Origin: Prevotella sp. P2-180
GTDB taxonomy: Bacteria; Bacteroidota; Bacteroidia; Bacteroidales; Bacteroidaceae
Assembly: GCF_002251435.1 (NCBI RefSeq)
Contig: NZ_NPJI01000037.1
Span: 1 to 64,000, forward strand
Direction of reading: 5' to 3'
DNA: 64,000 bases
Shown here: positions 26,825-37,200 of the stretch, piece by piece
Layout of the letters: the number at the start of each line of letters is the position of its first letter
Numbering within the stretch: the stretch's first letter is position 1
Program-made: the position numbers and the translations under genes
The notes under the pieces: generated by a model
Seen by the model: the letters and a program-made list of their open reading frames with translations, nothing else
Told to the model about the DNA's origin: nothing
The model's database searches: none

Positions 26825-29800
26825 TTATTTGTCTGAGGCATCTTGCACATTGCTAGGGTCGGAAGGCCCGTTTTCTATTATGTTCCATATTTGGCCGTAA
26901 TTCGCATCGTAATATCCATGGAGCTCTGCGAACATTACATGGCCCATTTCCACTTTGGAATAACGTTTAGTAAAACTGCTATTGACGATAAATTTAGCAT
27001 TACCGCCTTTGCCTCTAAAACGAATACTATTAAAAGTCCTGGTGACAAGTGGGTTGTAAAATGTTATTCTTAGAAATTCACCTTCTTTTATCTCGGGAAG
27101 GTTAACGGCGTGTTCTTCACCCAAAGGGCATCCCCTTGTTATATATCCGCAGTTAACAACTCCATCATCGTCTACTCTGTCAGCAATCATCTTTATCGCC
27201 CCTATTCTACATGACCCCATGACTGAACACTCATCAAACGTAGACTCCTCCACGACAGCTTTGCGGCAACGAAGAATACCCTTCACGAAATCTATCAGTA
27301 CGTTCGGGTGGAAATCATTGTTGTTGTCGAAGCTGGGCGTACCGAAATTGCCGTAGTTCTGCGCAACCTTATTTCCTTTAGAGTCGATGGTGTAACCCTG
27401 CTGTGAGTACATAAAGTCGCCGTTAAATACCGCCTTGCCGATAAGTCCAAGGCTCGCCATGAGTATTTCGGTATAGACGGCATTATACTTCTCGACCTTC
27501 ATCCATGTCGTAGGGTTGTCAAGGGCAGCGTCTTTTGCGGGGTCGAGTCCTTGCGTGATACCGCTGCGGCACATCATATAGTAGTAGTCGCCGTACTTTA
27601 CCATGGGTGACACGACATCAGTTGCTTCGTAGACTACGTTCGAGGCGTAGTTTCCTGCGGGCACAGGCACTCGCTGAATGTTGTTCGGGTCACGGAAACG
27701 ACACCATGAATACAACTTCCAATCCTTAGCCCCAGGTGCGGTTTCCACATTGCTGCTGTATACGCCAAGGTACTGCCCATCCACCTCGTTAAACGAGCCG
27801 AGGTCAAGAAGAGAGACGCGAAGGTCGGTAAGATAACACGTGTAAGGCGTGTATATGTCTATGCGGTTGAGGTTTTTCCCCGCTGGTAACTCCACAATCA
27901 AGCCGCTTATCGCCTCATTGCTGGCGGTAGTCGAGGTGAACGAAGAATTACTGAGCGTTATTCCTTCTAATTCACACTTTACGGATATTGGGGCATGCGA
28001 AACCTGATTGTTTATCAGATACCCGTCACTTTCGCTCCAGTCTGTCGGCGCAACCATGGAAGCTGATGGTCTGACATAAATCTTGTAACCACTGCCCGCA
28101 TCGGACGCATAAGTGGTTATGGTTTTTGAAAGCTCGCTGACAGACTTTCCGAACCTGATATGTATATAGCGGTTTGTGCCGACAGCGGAATCTATAAAGC
28201 CCGATATGCTATTGATTGCTCGGTGATTGTATTTAGATGGGTCGTATTCGATGTTAGTAGAACTGCTTATGCGCCATACGAGATAGTATTTCGCAACGCC
28301 GTTTTCGAAAGCCAAGTCACCCATGTCAGTAACCTTGCCCATGTCCGGGTCAAGGGTGTTGCCGAACATAATGTGTATATACCTTCCGCAGTAGGCTAAC
28401 ACTTGGACTTTCGAGGAGCTGCTGCTTGGCCTTATAAGACCCTCGACGAGCACAGCTTTGTTGGTAGGGTCGATATTGTCAAAAATCAGACTCTTGCCAT
28501 ATGTCCAAACCATCTCACCTCTCTTGTAGTATAGTTGCTCGCCGTTCATAAACCTACGGAACACACCCACGCCCCTTGCGCCCTCGACAATAGTAGAGTC
28601 GCCCGCATCGCCCTTTCGGCCTTCCTTTATGACAGGGACGGTTTCTGTATCAAGTGTATATTCCTTATTCATATTAGAGCCAGTCACAGAGCTGCCATAG
28701 TAGTAACTCGACAATACAAGTTTAACGCTGTTAGCGGTATTTGACACAATGATGCTCGCGTTAAACCAGACATTGGTGTAATTTTTCCCTCCGTTCAAGC
28801 TGTAATAGAGATACAGGTTCTCGTAAGAGGGTTTTTCCTCCGTGACGATTTTAGTTTCGTTGCCCACAATACTAAGCAGTCCGCACGTTATGGTTTTGGA
28901 TGTCTCAGTAAAATTACCGCTACTGCCACGTGCAAACACCAAGGCGGTGTCGGACGGATTGAGCTGGTATAGCACGGCATCATTACCAGGGGCTCCAGGG
29001 TTACCTTTTATACCTTGCTTCTGCGCTACGATGGTAAAGTCGGCTTTATACTGCCTTCCGTTATATTCCACAGTGATGGTTTCCGTTAACGCCCCGTAAG
29101 CTCCTAGACTATAAACACCATAACTCACCGTAACAGCCCCATCGGAGTTCGGGTCAGATATATTCACGAAACTATTGCTACTATAGTCGCTTAAGTTATT
29201 AGTTGAACTCACCTTTTCTTTTGTAAGCGTGACCCTTTCCGCACCCTTAAACAACGAAACTACCGTAGAGCAAGTTCTTGGCTTTATATTACCATTCTCG
29301 TCTGCTGCCACAGCGTCCATCTCATTACTGAGGTCAAGGCGTATAGAATCCTCGCCGTTTGAGCCGTTCTTCAGCGGATAAATGTTGATAGAGTGGACTG
29401 TGGTTCCAGACGAGTCCAAAAGATTGCAGATTACTCTCGAAATGACTAACGAGCTTACGACGGAAAGGTCAACCGTCAGTGAATCCGCGCTTGTCAAGCC
29501 ACTTCCCCTCGGTAAATCTTTCCCATCGACATTTGCTACAATCAAGTAGCTAAGCTTATACCCGCCCCCCGCAACTATCTCACTGCCGTGCGTTATCTTC
29601 TTCGAGATTTGAAACGACGTGATAAGCGGAAGTCCTTGCGAGTTTACAGGTATGGCGTTTATGTCAGCCACCACAGCGTAAGACCATGCCGAGTCGCCTT
29701 GAGGGCCTTGAGGTCCTTGAGGTCCTTGGATTTTGCCGAAAGACACCCATTTTGGTCCGCTCTTGACCCACAGGGTAAAGTCGGCGGTAGTGTAAGCCCA

Positions 29801-31537
29801 GTTGTCCTCTACTGTCTGTGCAACCGCCTTAGAGCCATCCCAGAGATAAAGCTTTGCATTCGGGGTGCTGTCAACGAGGTAATATTTGCCCGCAACACGA
29901 GTAGCGTTGGCAAAGACAGTTTCGCTGTCAAAATGGGCTTCTGCACTGCCTTTAGGAGTAAACGATGTTCCGTCTTCTCCTTTCACCTTGCTAATCATCC
30001 ATGCTCCTCGCTTGCCGTTCAGTATCTGACATTCCGCACGCCATTTCATGTCAGCCCATTGCTGCTTGGTGAGGTCGCTGTTTCGGCTCACATCAAACCA
30101 CCGCTTCATTGTCGCACTGGGCGTTGTCTTTGCTGGCGCAAGATTCCAATCTGCATCTCCTACCGTTTCACTTGGCGCATTAGGGATGCCGTCATAAGGA
30201 CAAAACTCCACGTCCGATGTACTCGTGTCGGTCATTGGGGCAGGAGCAGACCATGTTGCGCCATCCACCTCAGGATAGAATATTGCCGACGATGCCCACA
30301 GTCGGCCATCGCCAGTGGAGGGTATGCCGTCAGACCATCCGCTCGTTGTCGGGTTCGGACTGGAGTAAGAACCGCCCGACGGGGCAGAAGGTGTTTCCAC
30401 ACTGCGTATAAAGGCGGTGGAATATATAGGAGATAGCGTTTCGGTGACATGGGGTGTAAAAGCAGTAGCCTCCTGCCCTTCCTCCAGCTTTAATGCTGCC
30501 ACACGGAAATACGCACCGCCATTGACAAATTCCTCGGCAAACAAACCCGAATACCCCTTGCCAAAGCTGCGGATATAAAGCGTTGGCGCATGAGCACTCT
30601 CGCTATTGCTGACAAGCGCACGAGTCTTGAATGTAATCGTATGAGTGGTTATAGCCCATCCGCACTTGAGGAGTACGCTCATGTCGCCATACGGATATGG
30701 CTTTGTCGGAGTTCCGTCGATAATCACACCTGCGCTCGTGTCTATGACACCTGTGGATATGCCCGACACATTGTTTGTCACATACAAGACTACAGGGCAC
30801 TCGCCAACATCGGTAAATGTGCCGTCACCATGAGTGTCCCTGAGCACACCTCGCACCTTAAACGACAAAGTGTACCATGTGTTTGACTTCAACTTTGACT
30901 GCCGACGGCCGCCGCTGTCGAACGTGTATAGCTGCTGCCGCAAGTCCTCCATCTGCCCTGGTTTTGCATATAGCTCGAAAAGATTATATCCATCCATAGC
31001 ATATACGCCACCAATAGGCTTGTCGTTGCCTATGTAGGAGCTTTCCTTATTCCATGCTCTTGAAGCCTGCCACCATGACATTCGCTGCTCGTTGAATAGC
31101 GAGCAATAGAGAAGATTCTCCCGTATGTTCACCTTTTCCTTGTTTACATACACGTCGGCACGTGCGAGCTGTGTGAACACCGAGCCTTTCAGCTCTCCAA
31201 AAACAATGGTGAATCGGTCGGGGAAGCCAATGCCCGCCATGCCCCACTCCTTGCCTTCGATGAGCCTGTTGTCGTTCCACTCTATAGTGCCCGACTTGCC
31301 AGCGGCATTGGTTGGCTCGTCGGTAAACCCACATCGGCAAACGTAGTCGCTGAGATTGTTCTTGACCTTCTCCCTTGCAGCACCAGTGGCTTTGACAACC
31401 TGCCACCTCGCACTGCCGTGGAGCTTGTTGTTCTCAACGTAAACCGAGCCGGCGAGCAGCACAATCTCGTATTGCACCGCCGCCTCTGGTTTTTTGTTAT
31501 ACCGTATGGTAGTTGTTTTAATTGATACTGCGTCCAT
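26825..31537 (-). CDS. Large tail fibre protein with collagen-like segments
   Basis: This 1570-residue protein is rich in Ser, Thr, Asn and beta-type sequence. It contains a short collagen-like run GPQGPQGPQGD near residue 612 and GNPGAPG further on, both typical of trimeric phage fibres. Carbohydrate-binding-like or jelly-roll modules are suggested in the N-terminal third (TWYTLSFKVRG, FRVAALKLEEGQEATAFTPH). The position between the tail-tip genes and the diversified protein suggests it carries that protein. Enzymatic motifs are not obvious. Confidence 0.75.
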   Translation of the reverse strand: MDAVSIKTTTIRYNKKPEAAVQYEIVLLAGSVYVENNKLHGSARWQVVKATGAAREKVKNNLSDYVCRCGFTDEPTNAAGKSGTIEWNDNRLIEGKEWGMAGIGFPDRFTIVFGELKGSVFTQLARADVYVNKEKVNIRENLLYCSLFNEQRMSWWQASRAWNKESSYIGNDKPIGGVYAMDGYNLFELYAKPGQMEDLRQQLYTFDSGGRRQSKLKSNTWYTLSFKVRGVLRDTHGDGTFTDVGECPVVLYVTNNVSGISTGVIDTSAGVIIDGTPTKPYPYGDMSVLLKCGWAITTHTITFKTRALVSNSESAHAPTLYIRSFGKGYSGLFAEEFVNGGAYFRVAALKLEEGQEATAFTPHVTETLSPIYSTAFIRSVETPSAPSGGSYSSPNPTTSGWSDGIPSTGDGRLWASSAIFYPEVDGATWSAPAPMTDTSTSDVEFCPYDGIPNAPSETVGDADWNLAPAKTTPSATMKRWFDVSRNSDLTKQQWADMKWRAECQILNGKRGAWMISKVKGEDGTSFTPKGSAEAHFDSETVFANATRVAGKYYLVDSTPNAKLYLWDGSKAVAQTVEDNWAYTTADFTLWVKSGPKWVSFGKIQGPQGPQGPQGDSAWSYAVVADINAIPVNSQGLPLITSFQISKKITHGSEIVAGGGYKLSYLIVANVDGKDLPRGSGLTSADSLTVDLSVVSSLVISRVICNLLDSSGTTVHSINIYPLKNGSNGEDSIRLDLSNEMDAVAADENGNIKPRTCSTVVSLFKGAERVTLTKEKVSSTNNLSDYSSNSFVNISDPNSDGAVTVSYGVYSLGAYGALTETITVEYNGRQYKADFTIVAQKQGIKGNPGAPGNDAVLYQLNPSDTALVFARGSSGNFTETSKTITCGLLSIVGNETKIVTEEKPSYENLYLYYSLNGGKNYTNVWFNASIIVSNTANSVKLVLSSYYYGSSVTGSNMNKEYTLDTETVPVIKEGRKGDAGDSTIVEGARGVGVFRRFMNGEQLYYKRGEMVWTYGKSLIFDNIDPTNKAVLVEGLIRPSSSSSKVQVLAYCGRYIHIMFGNTLDPDMGKVTDMGDLAFENGVAKYYLVWRISSSTNIEYDPSKYNHRAINSISGFIDSAVGTNRYIHIRFGKSVSELSKTITTYASDAGSGYKIYVRPSASMVAPTDWSESDGYLINNQVSHAPISVKCELEGITLSNSSFTSTTASNEAISGLIVELPAGKNLNRIDIYTPYTCYLTDLRVSLLDLGSFNEVDGQYLGVYSSNVETAPGAKDWKLYSWCRFRDPNNIQRVPVPAGNYASNVVYEATDVVSPMVKYGDYYYMMCRSGITQGLDPAKDAALDNPTTWMKVEKYNAVYTEILMASLGLIGKAVFNGDFMYSQQGYTIDSKGNKVAQNYGNFGTPSFDNNNDFHPNVLIDFVKGILRCRKAVVEESTFDECSVMGSCRIGAIKMIADRVDDDGVVNCGYITRGCPLGEEHAVNLPEIKEGEFLRITFYNPLVTRTFNSIRFRGKGGNAKFIVNSSFTKRYSKVEMGHVMFAELHGYYDANYGQIWNIIENGPSDPSNVQDASDK

Positions 31538-31556
31538 TTCCGTTTTTGATTGATAA

Positions 31557-32705
31557 TTAAGATGCCTTCACGGCGAATACCGTAAGTGACACATCACCGC
31601 CCGCCTGTATACATTGGGCTTCTGTCACGGTATATGAGGTTTGTGGCGTTGTAGCCATCTCTACGGACGTTTCGGTTTGACCGTTGCCGTCCTGGTACTT
31701 GTTGAGCGGCACGCCTGAACCATCCTTGACCGAGAAGCAGAACTTATAACCTTCCTGTATCTCAGTTGTGCCTGTGGCGGTTCTGACGGCGAGTTTAGGC
31801 TCGTATTTCACGCCCTCTCCGCTACCCTCGTTGATGGTTTCGTCTGGTGGAGTCGGATGCAGGTTTACAACATACTCGTCAGTAGCGTCGTTAACCGAGC
31901 GCATATCGCTGCCGAGTAGGGTAGAACCTTGGGAAACCGTACAACGGAACTCTCCGTATGCCGCAATCATGGTGTCGTCCACCTTTAAGGTTTTGGTTTT
32001 TTGTCCTTCTATGGTATCCCATCCGCTCTCAGTCGGCACAGCCTTTTCCCATACATACGTAAGGCTTTTGTCAATCATCTCTGTACCAGCTTCAATATCC
32101 CAAACTGACGCTACAAGCGATACAGCTCCATTAGTGCCGCGCTCACGAATGGTGAAGCCCTTGGAGTCGCCTGCCTTGATGGTCACGGCATAGCCGTTGC
32201 CTGAATATTTCTGCACTGGTATGGTGTATGTCGCCTGTACGGAATCCAACTGAGTGCCATATTGTATCTTACCGACCATCTTAATGTTAACGGAGGTGAA
32301 GTCAAAGTCCTTGATAAGGTTTCGCATAAGGCGAATACCATAGACAACGGCACCTGTACCTGTGGAGTTCTTGACGGCTTTGAAGTGTTCGTTCTGTCCG
32401 TTGAACATGGTTGTACTCAAACCGTTGCTGTCAAACGCCAGCTTAGTTCCGTTGATGTATACCTCCACGTCAGATGCGAACTTCACCTGTGCCTCTGACG
32501 ACCTTGACGAAACAACATCAAGGTACAACAGCGGCCTGTTGGTTTCCTCCGCTATCCTCTCAATGTCGATGTATATTTTTCCGAGATTTGACTCCGTACC
32601 AGTGTAGTACTGAACGATGTCGCCCATCGGAGATTCGATTTTCGGGACATAAACGCCCGACTTCACATTATACTTGATAACTGTAGAGCCTACTGCTATT
32701 GACAT
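31557..32705 (-). CDS. Tail/baseplate-associated protein with Ig-like features
   Basis: This 382-residue protein is mostly beta-rich. Its middle part, KSLTYVWEKAVPTESGW followed by YGEFRCTVSQG, resembles an Ig-like domain. No signal peptide or catalytic motif is present. It lies 4 bp upstream of a small acidic protein in the tail-tip to fibre block, so a structural role at the tail tip is likely. The name is from context. Confidence 0.55.
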   Translation of the reverse strand: MSIAVGSTVIKYNVKSGVYVPKIESPMGDIVQYYTGTESNLGKIYIDIERIAEETNRPLLYLDVVSSRSSEAQVKFASDVEVYINGTKLAFDSNGLSTTMFNGQNEHFKAVKNSTGTGAVVYGIRLMRNLIKDFDFTSVNIKMVGKIQYGTQLDSVQATYTIPVQKYSGNGYAVTIKAGDSKGFTIRERGTNGAVSLVASVWDIEAGTEMIDKSLTYVWEKAVPTESGWDTIEGQKTKTLKVDDTMIAAYGEFRCTVSQGSTLLGSDMRSVNDATDEYVVNLHPTPPDETINEGSGEGVKYEPKLAVRTATGTTEIQEGYKFCFSVKDGSGVPLNKYQDGNGQTETSVEMATTPQTSYTVTEAQCIQAGGDVSLTVFAVKAS

Positions 32706-32708
32706 GGC

Positions 32709-33032
32709 TTATTCCTCCCCTTCCGTTATGTTGGTTTCTGTTCCTTGCGTACCCTGCGTGTCAGTGTCACTTGTAATCCTGACTACCACGAAACGTTCGT
32801 CTTGTGGCTGTGGCAGCGGGGTATTGGTAATGCCCTTTATCTCGTCCAGCGTTTCCTTGGGAGTAAGCTCTATACCGCCTATATCGGCGAGTATGGCGTT
32901 TTTGTTGCCGATATTGCCGAGTCGGCTGAGGTCAGCTACCCAAATGATATACGCTCCGTCTGCCGTCTTGTTGCGGTCTTGTGTAAGACCAAGGTGTTCG
33001 GCCACCTTCTTGTTCACTTTAAAGTAGTTCAT
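32709..33032 (-). CDS. Small tail-region protein, unknown function
   Basis: This 107-residue protein begins with MNYFKVNKKVAEHLGLTQDRN and has an acidic Thr/Glu-rich tail. I do not recognise a family. It lies in the same leftward operon between two beta-rich tail proteins, with 3 and 22 bp gaps, so it is probably a minor structural or assembly component. Confidence 0.5.
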   Translation of the reverse strand: MNYFKVNKKVAEHLGLTQDRNKTADGAYIIWVADLSRLGNIGNKNAILADIGGIELTPKETLDEIKGITNTPLPQPQDERFVVVRITSDTDTQGTQGTETNITEGEE

Positions 33033-33054
33033 AGATTTATCCTTTCTTTTAACG

Positions 33055-34254
33055 TTAAAATACTACAATCTTTCCGTCCGAGTCGACTATTATAGCCCCG
33101 TCCGAGTCAACGACGGCTTTCACCCCGCCTTGGTCGAGTTCGTCCCATCCGATGAGCATGCCGTTGCCGTCCGTGATGTACTTTGTCGGTATTTCGGCGG
33201 TCTTGCCGTGGGCTATCTCCTGTAGGTTTTCCTCACTCGAATGTCTGTTGGTGCAAGCGTACCACTTGAAGATGAATATCTCTTCAGGATTGCTCACTGT
33301 GCCGTTTGTTGTCGTAACCTCTATCGCGGGGTTGATATATGCAACGCTGGAAGGTATATTGGGCGGCACGCCGATTAGCTTGGTGTCGTAGGCTGGCAGT
33401 ATGCGGGTCTGGCTGATTATGGCGTATGGGGTAGTCGCAGTAATGCTCTTAGATGCCACGTTACCTCCCTCGTCATAGAGTGCATAGCAATAGATGGAGC
33501 ATCCGTCGCCCATCATTGTGCGGTCGAGCGTAAGGGTTTCATTTGACACTCCAGACACCTCGCAGTCATAGTCAAGTAAACTTGTGCCGACATCCGTATA
33601 CGCCCCGTCTTCCCGTCTTTTCTTCCACACGAATTTCAGTTTAGCGGCATTAGCCTCCGTTGTCACGCTGCCTATCTTATGCGTAGCCTTAATTACGAGC
33701 TTGTCGGGCTGGTTGTTGGTTGTCGAGTCATACTTGAATGGGTCATACTTGCCACTGCCGCCGCCGTCAAGCTGCATGGACTGATGTCCGACCATTCGAG
33801 CACAAAACAGTTTCAGCTCTGCCTTTATGGGGTAAATCTGGTTTGTCCTGACGTCAAGATACTTGGCCTCAAGTTCCAGCTTCGTAGCCTTACCGACAGG
33901 CACGATGTTCTTGGTAATCGTAATCTTGCCCGCTTCCTTTGTTTTGGCTGACTCGGTATTGGTGACGATAGTCACGCCGTCACTGCCGTTAATAAGCAGC
34001 TTACGAGTACCCTCGACATTGAGGTAATAGCAAATATCCGACAGTCCGTCGTTAAGGCTGCCGTTTTGGATAATCATGTCAGGGTCTTGCACTTTTGCGT
34101 TAAGCCTCACTACAAGAGGGGTGTCCTTGTCTTCGTAACTGATTTTGTACAATCCTGTTACAGGGTCGTACAACTGCCTTGTAGGTACATCGGTCACAAG
34201 ACTCGACATAATCCTCAATGGCTTGTGGTTAAAGTCTATTCTCTTCCTTTTCAT
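33055..34254 (-). CDS. Tail/baseplate-associated protein, unknown function
   Basis: This 399-residue protein is beta-rich and Asp/Lys rich, with Ig-like segments (AKLKFVWKKRREDG, GCSIYCYALYDEGGN). Its C-terminus has a short internal repeat, VVDSDGAIIVDSDGKIVV. It resembles the 31557-32705 product in overall style, suggesting related adapter proteins on the tail tip. It starts 5 bp after the large tip gene. No family name is given. Confidence 0.5.
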   Translation of the reverse strand: MKRKRIDFNHKPLRIMSSLVTDVPTRQLYDPVTGLYKISYEDKDTPLVVRLNAKVQDPDMIIQNGSLNDGLSDICYYLNVEGTRKLLINGSDGVTIVTNTESAKTKEAGKITITKNIVPVGKATKLELEAKYLDVRTNQIYPIKAELKLFCARMVGHQSMQLDGGGSGKYDPFKYDSTTNNQPDKLVIKATHKIGSVTTEANAAKLKFVWKKRREDGAYTDVGTSLLDYDCEVSGVSNETLTLDRTMMGDGCSIYCYALYDEGGNVASKSITATTPYAIISQTRILPAYDTKLIGVPPNIPSSVAYINPAIEVTTTNGTVSNPEEIFIFKWYACTNRHSSEENLQEIAHGKTAEIPTKYITDGNGMLIGWDELDQGGVKAVVDSDGAIIVDSDGKIVVF

Positions 34255-34259
34255 ATTGA

Positions 34260-37200
34260 TTATATTACAGTTATCGTGTCCTCGGCCGTCACTCCGTCCC
34301 TCAGAAGGGCAGTGGCCGTAAATTCAAGCATTTGTGGCAGACCGCTGCTGTTGTAGCTAATGTCATCTACCGTAAGGTGCAGCGTCTTGCCCTTCCGCAA
34401 TAGAGCGTTCCACGCCTCGTCGTCACTCACACGCCAGTTACCCTCGGCATCCTTCGACCTGCGAGTCCAAGACACGTCCGTGTCCAGTATATCGGCGGTC
34501 ACGTCTTGGTTGTGTATCTGCCCCGTGACAACGAGGTCGGTGCCGTGCGCCGCAAACCAGTCATAGTCAAGCATGCCGCCGTTTTCCACTTCAATGGATA
34601 TGGTAAAGTCGGGATTACCCTCTATCATAAACCATTCCATAGAGTCGTATCGGGGAGCCCCTGTCGGGCAGTCCTTGATGCAACGCCACTTACACCCACG
34701 ATACCACACGTCAGATGTCTCGTAAACTCCAGTCTGTGCGTTTATCGCCTCGAAATGGTAAGGCTCTTCGGGGTTCTCCATCCAGTTGCCACGGTCAACG
34801 ATGGTAGCTTCGGGTTTCCCTTGGTAGTTCATCTTTACCGCGTTTTGGTAAACCAGCGTCTTGACATAGATAGCGTCCCCGTCCTTGTTGATAGGCAGTT
34901 TTTGCTCCGGGTCATAGAACCATTCGGGCAGCTCGCCAAGGATAAATCCGTAGTTGCCGATGTCGATAATGGGCTTTGTTACACGGCTAAGACGCAATAT
35001 CCTGTTGTCGGACGATGAGAAGTACAGGCACGACTGCCTTTTCTCGTCAGCCACATTACCCCATCGGGCAATCTTCATCAACTCGCACGGTGGGAAGTTC
35101 CGTCCCGCTGGCGTGTCCTCGTCGGGATAAATTTGGACTACAATCTGGTTGGTGGCCGTGTCTACATCCTTGACGAGCATCCACGACGTGTAATATACAC
35201 CGCTGCCCGATGCAAGGGTATTGATTATTCCCTTGACAACATTTCCGACAACCTGCGCCGTGAAATACCCCTCCCATTTTTCTTTGAGTTTGAGCCTGTA
35301 AAGCCCGTCGCCCAAATCATCCACCGCCTCGATGGTGTCCGCCTCCGTCAGTATCTGGTCGCCTTCGATGGCAGACAGTCTGTTGATGATAAGCTCCATG
35401 ACTTCGAGGTAAGACCTTACCCTCAGAGACTCAACCTCCGCATTGCCCTTTTCGTCTATCGCCGCTCCAGTACCAGTATACAACCCCGTCACGAACTCCC
35501 CAATCTCCACACCCTGCTTGGCCGATATGATGCCTTCAGACACGAGACCTTTGAGAAAGGTGATTATGCCGGCTGCAGTGTCGTTGGAGGTCTTTGAGAG
35601 GAAGAGCTTTCGTCCGTAGGTATTGATAAGGGAGCGTACAGAAGATGTATCTAAACCTCCACCGCCTGTTCCACTTGCCGCGTTGAAGATACTGCCCGAT
35701 GTCGAAGAAGAGATGCTTTGAGTTATTTTCTGTAAAACAGATTGCTCTGAGTCATCATTAAGCCTTATCTCTACTTTCGGCGTAAGTCCTTCTCCTTCCT
35801 TTATGGTTACGCTTTCAATAACCATATTGACGAGCGGTAGTTCATCGTCAGCACTATCGGGTATACTGTAAAAGGGGAATGTCATTCCGTCGTACAGTTT
35901 CCAATAAACGCTATCCTCAACTCTACCTTCCTTTTCACATAAATCGTAGTCTCTTTGGAGATATATATCGTCAATTGACGGTTCATACTGATACTTCGTC
36001 TCACAATTCTTCGCGAGATATTTAGTTGCTTCTACAAGCAACTTGACTTCGGCAGCCTTGACATACATGTCAGGCATCTCGATATTTAAGAGCACATAGT
36101 TGTCGCCGGGCTTTATTGGCGTATTTAGACTTGGGTAATATACGCCAACAGAATTGTCGGGGCATCGTTTAAGCATGAGTTTCCAACCCTTATACGTCTT
36201 TCCGTCTTTCTCGATTGAGACTTTTTCGGGGTTGTCCATTATCTCAAACTCTCGCGCCACGCAATAACCTGACTTCATTGACAATCGAGGCGTTTCACTT
36301 GTTCCAAATGCCGCAACAAAGTCAAAGCCCATATCCTTTACAACGATATGGAAAGGCGAGTTCATAAAAGTAGCGGCACTATCCTCTCTGTCCCAGATAA
36401 GAGATGGCTCAAAATCAACGGTTGTATCTGCTGTCTCGTACTTCGACTTGTCAAGATACCAATTGATGCTATATTGGTCGTAAGTGTAATCTAATTCTGT
36501 GACTAATATCTGCGCGACTATCTCAACGTCAGACAATGAGGTGAGCCTTATCTCACTAACTTGTTGTGGATCTTCATTCACATCTGGTAATGCGACAAAC
36601 TCAACCTCCTTATTTTTGGTATCTCTGTTAGAAACCGACAATGCCTTTGACTTGTATTGAGTAACCAGTGTCTTGTTACCGCTAACAACGTCGGTTGCAT
36701 ATACCTTTATTATATATGATACTTTGCATGTTTTTGTTATATTCTCCGACTGATGCCGACCTAGCGAATAAGACACACCAAACCACAGATTCGCATAGGT
36801 AAGTATATACTTTCCTGCATATTGGCTGCTCACCTTCATTATAACTCTTTCGGAAGAGCTGTAGCCATCGCCTTTGTACGAGAGAGAGTTTTGTTCTTCA
36901 GTGTAAGAAACACTTACATCGGTAACGTTTTTTGTTTCGTTGCTAATGTTACTTTCCGAGATAATTCCGTCACCGATATTGGCGTTATCGTCAACGATGA
37001 GAATCTCGTCTATACGTTCATCGTCAAGATAGTTTGGAAAAGCAGATGACCCGGTTGCGCCATCCATATCTTCGCAATTAGCCGCCCTAAGCTCGCCGTA
37101 AGTAGCCTCATAGATAGACGGATAAATCTCTTCCAGTTCGGAGTTAGAACCATCCCATCGAGCACTTTCCTCCCTAAGACCCTCTACGGTAGACATGCAA

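Noticed and set aside
29588..30436. Rightward 282-codon ORF inside the fibre gene
   Set aside because: It is antisense to a clear fibre protein, and its Cys/Arg-rich translation looks non-coding.
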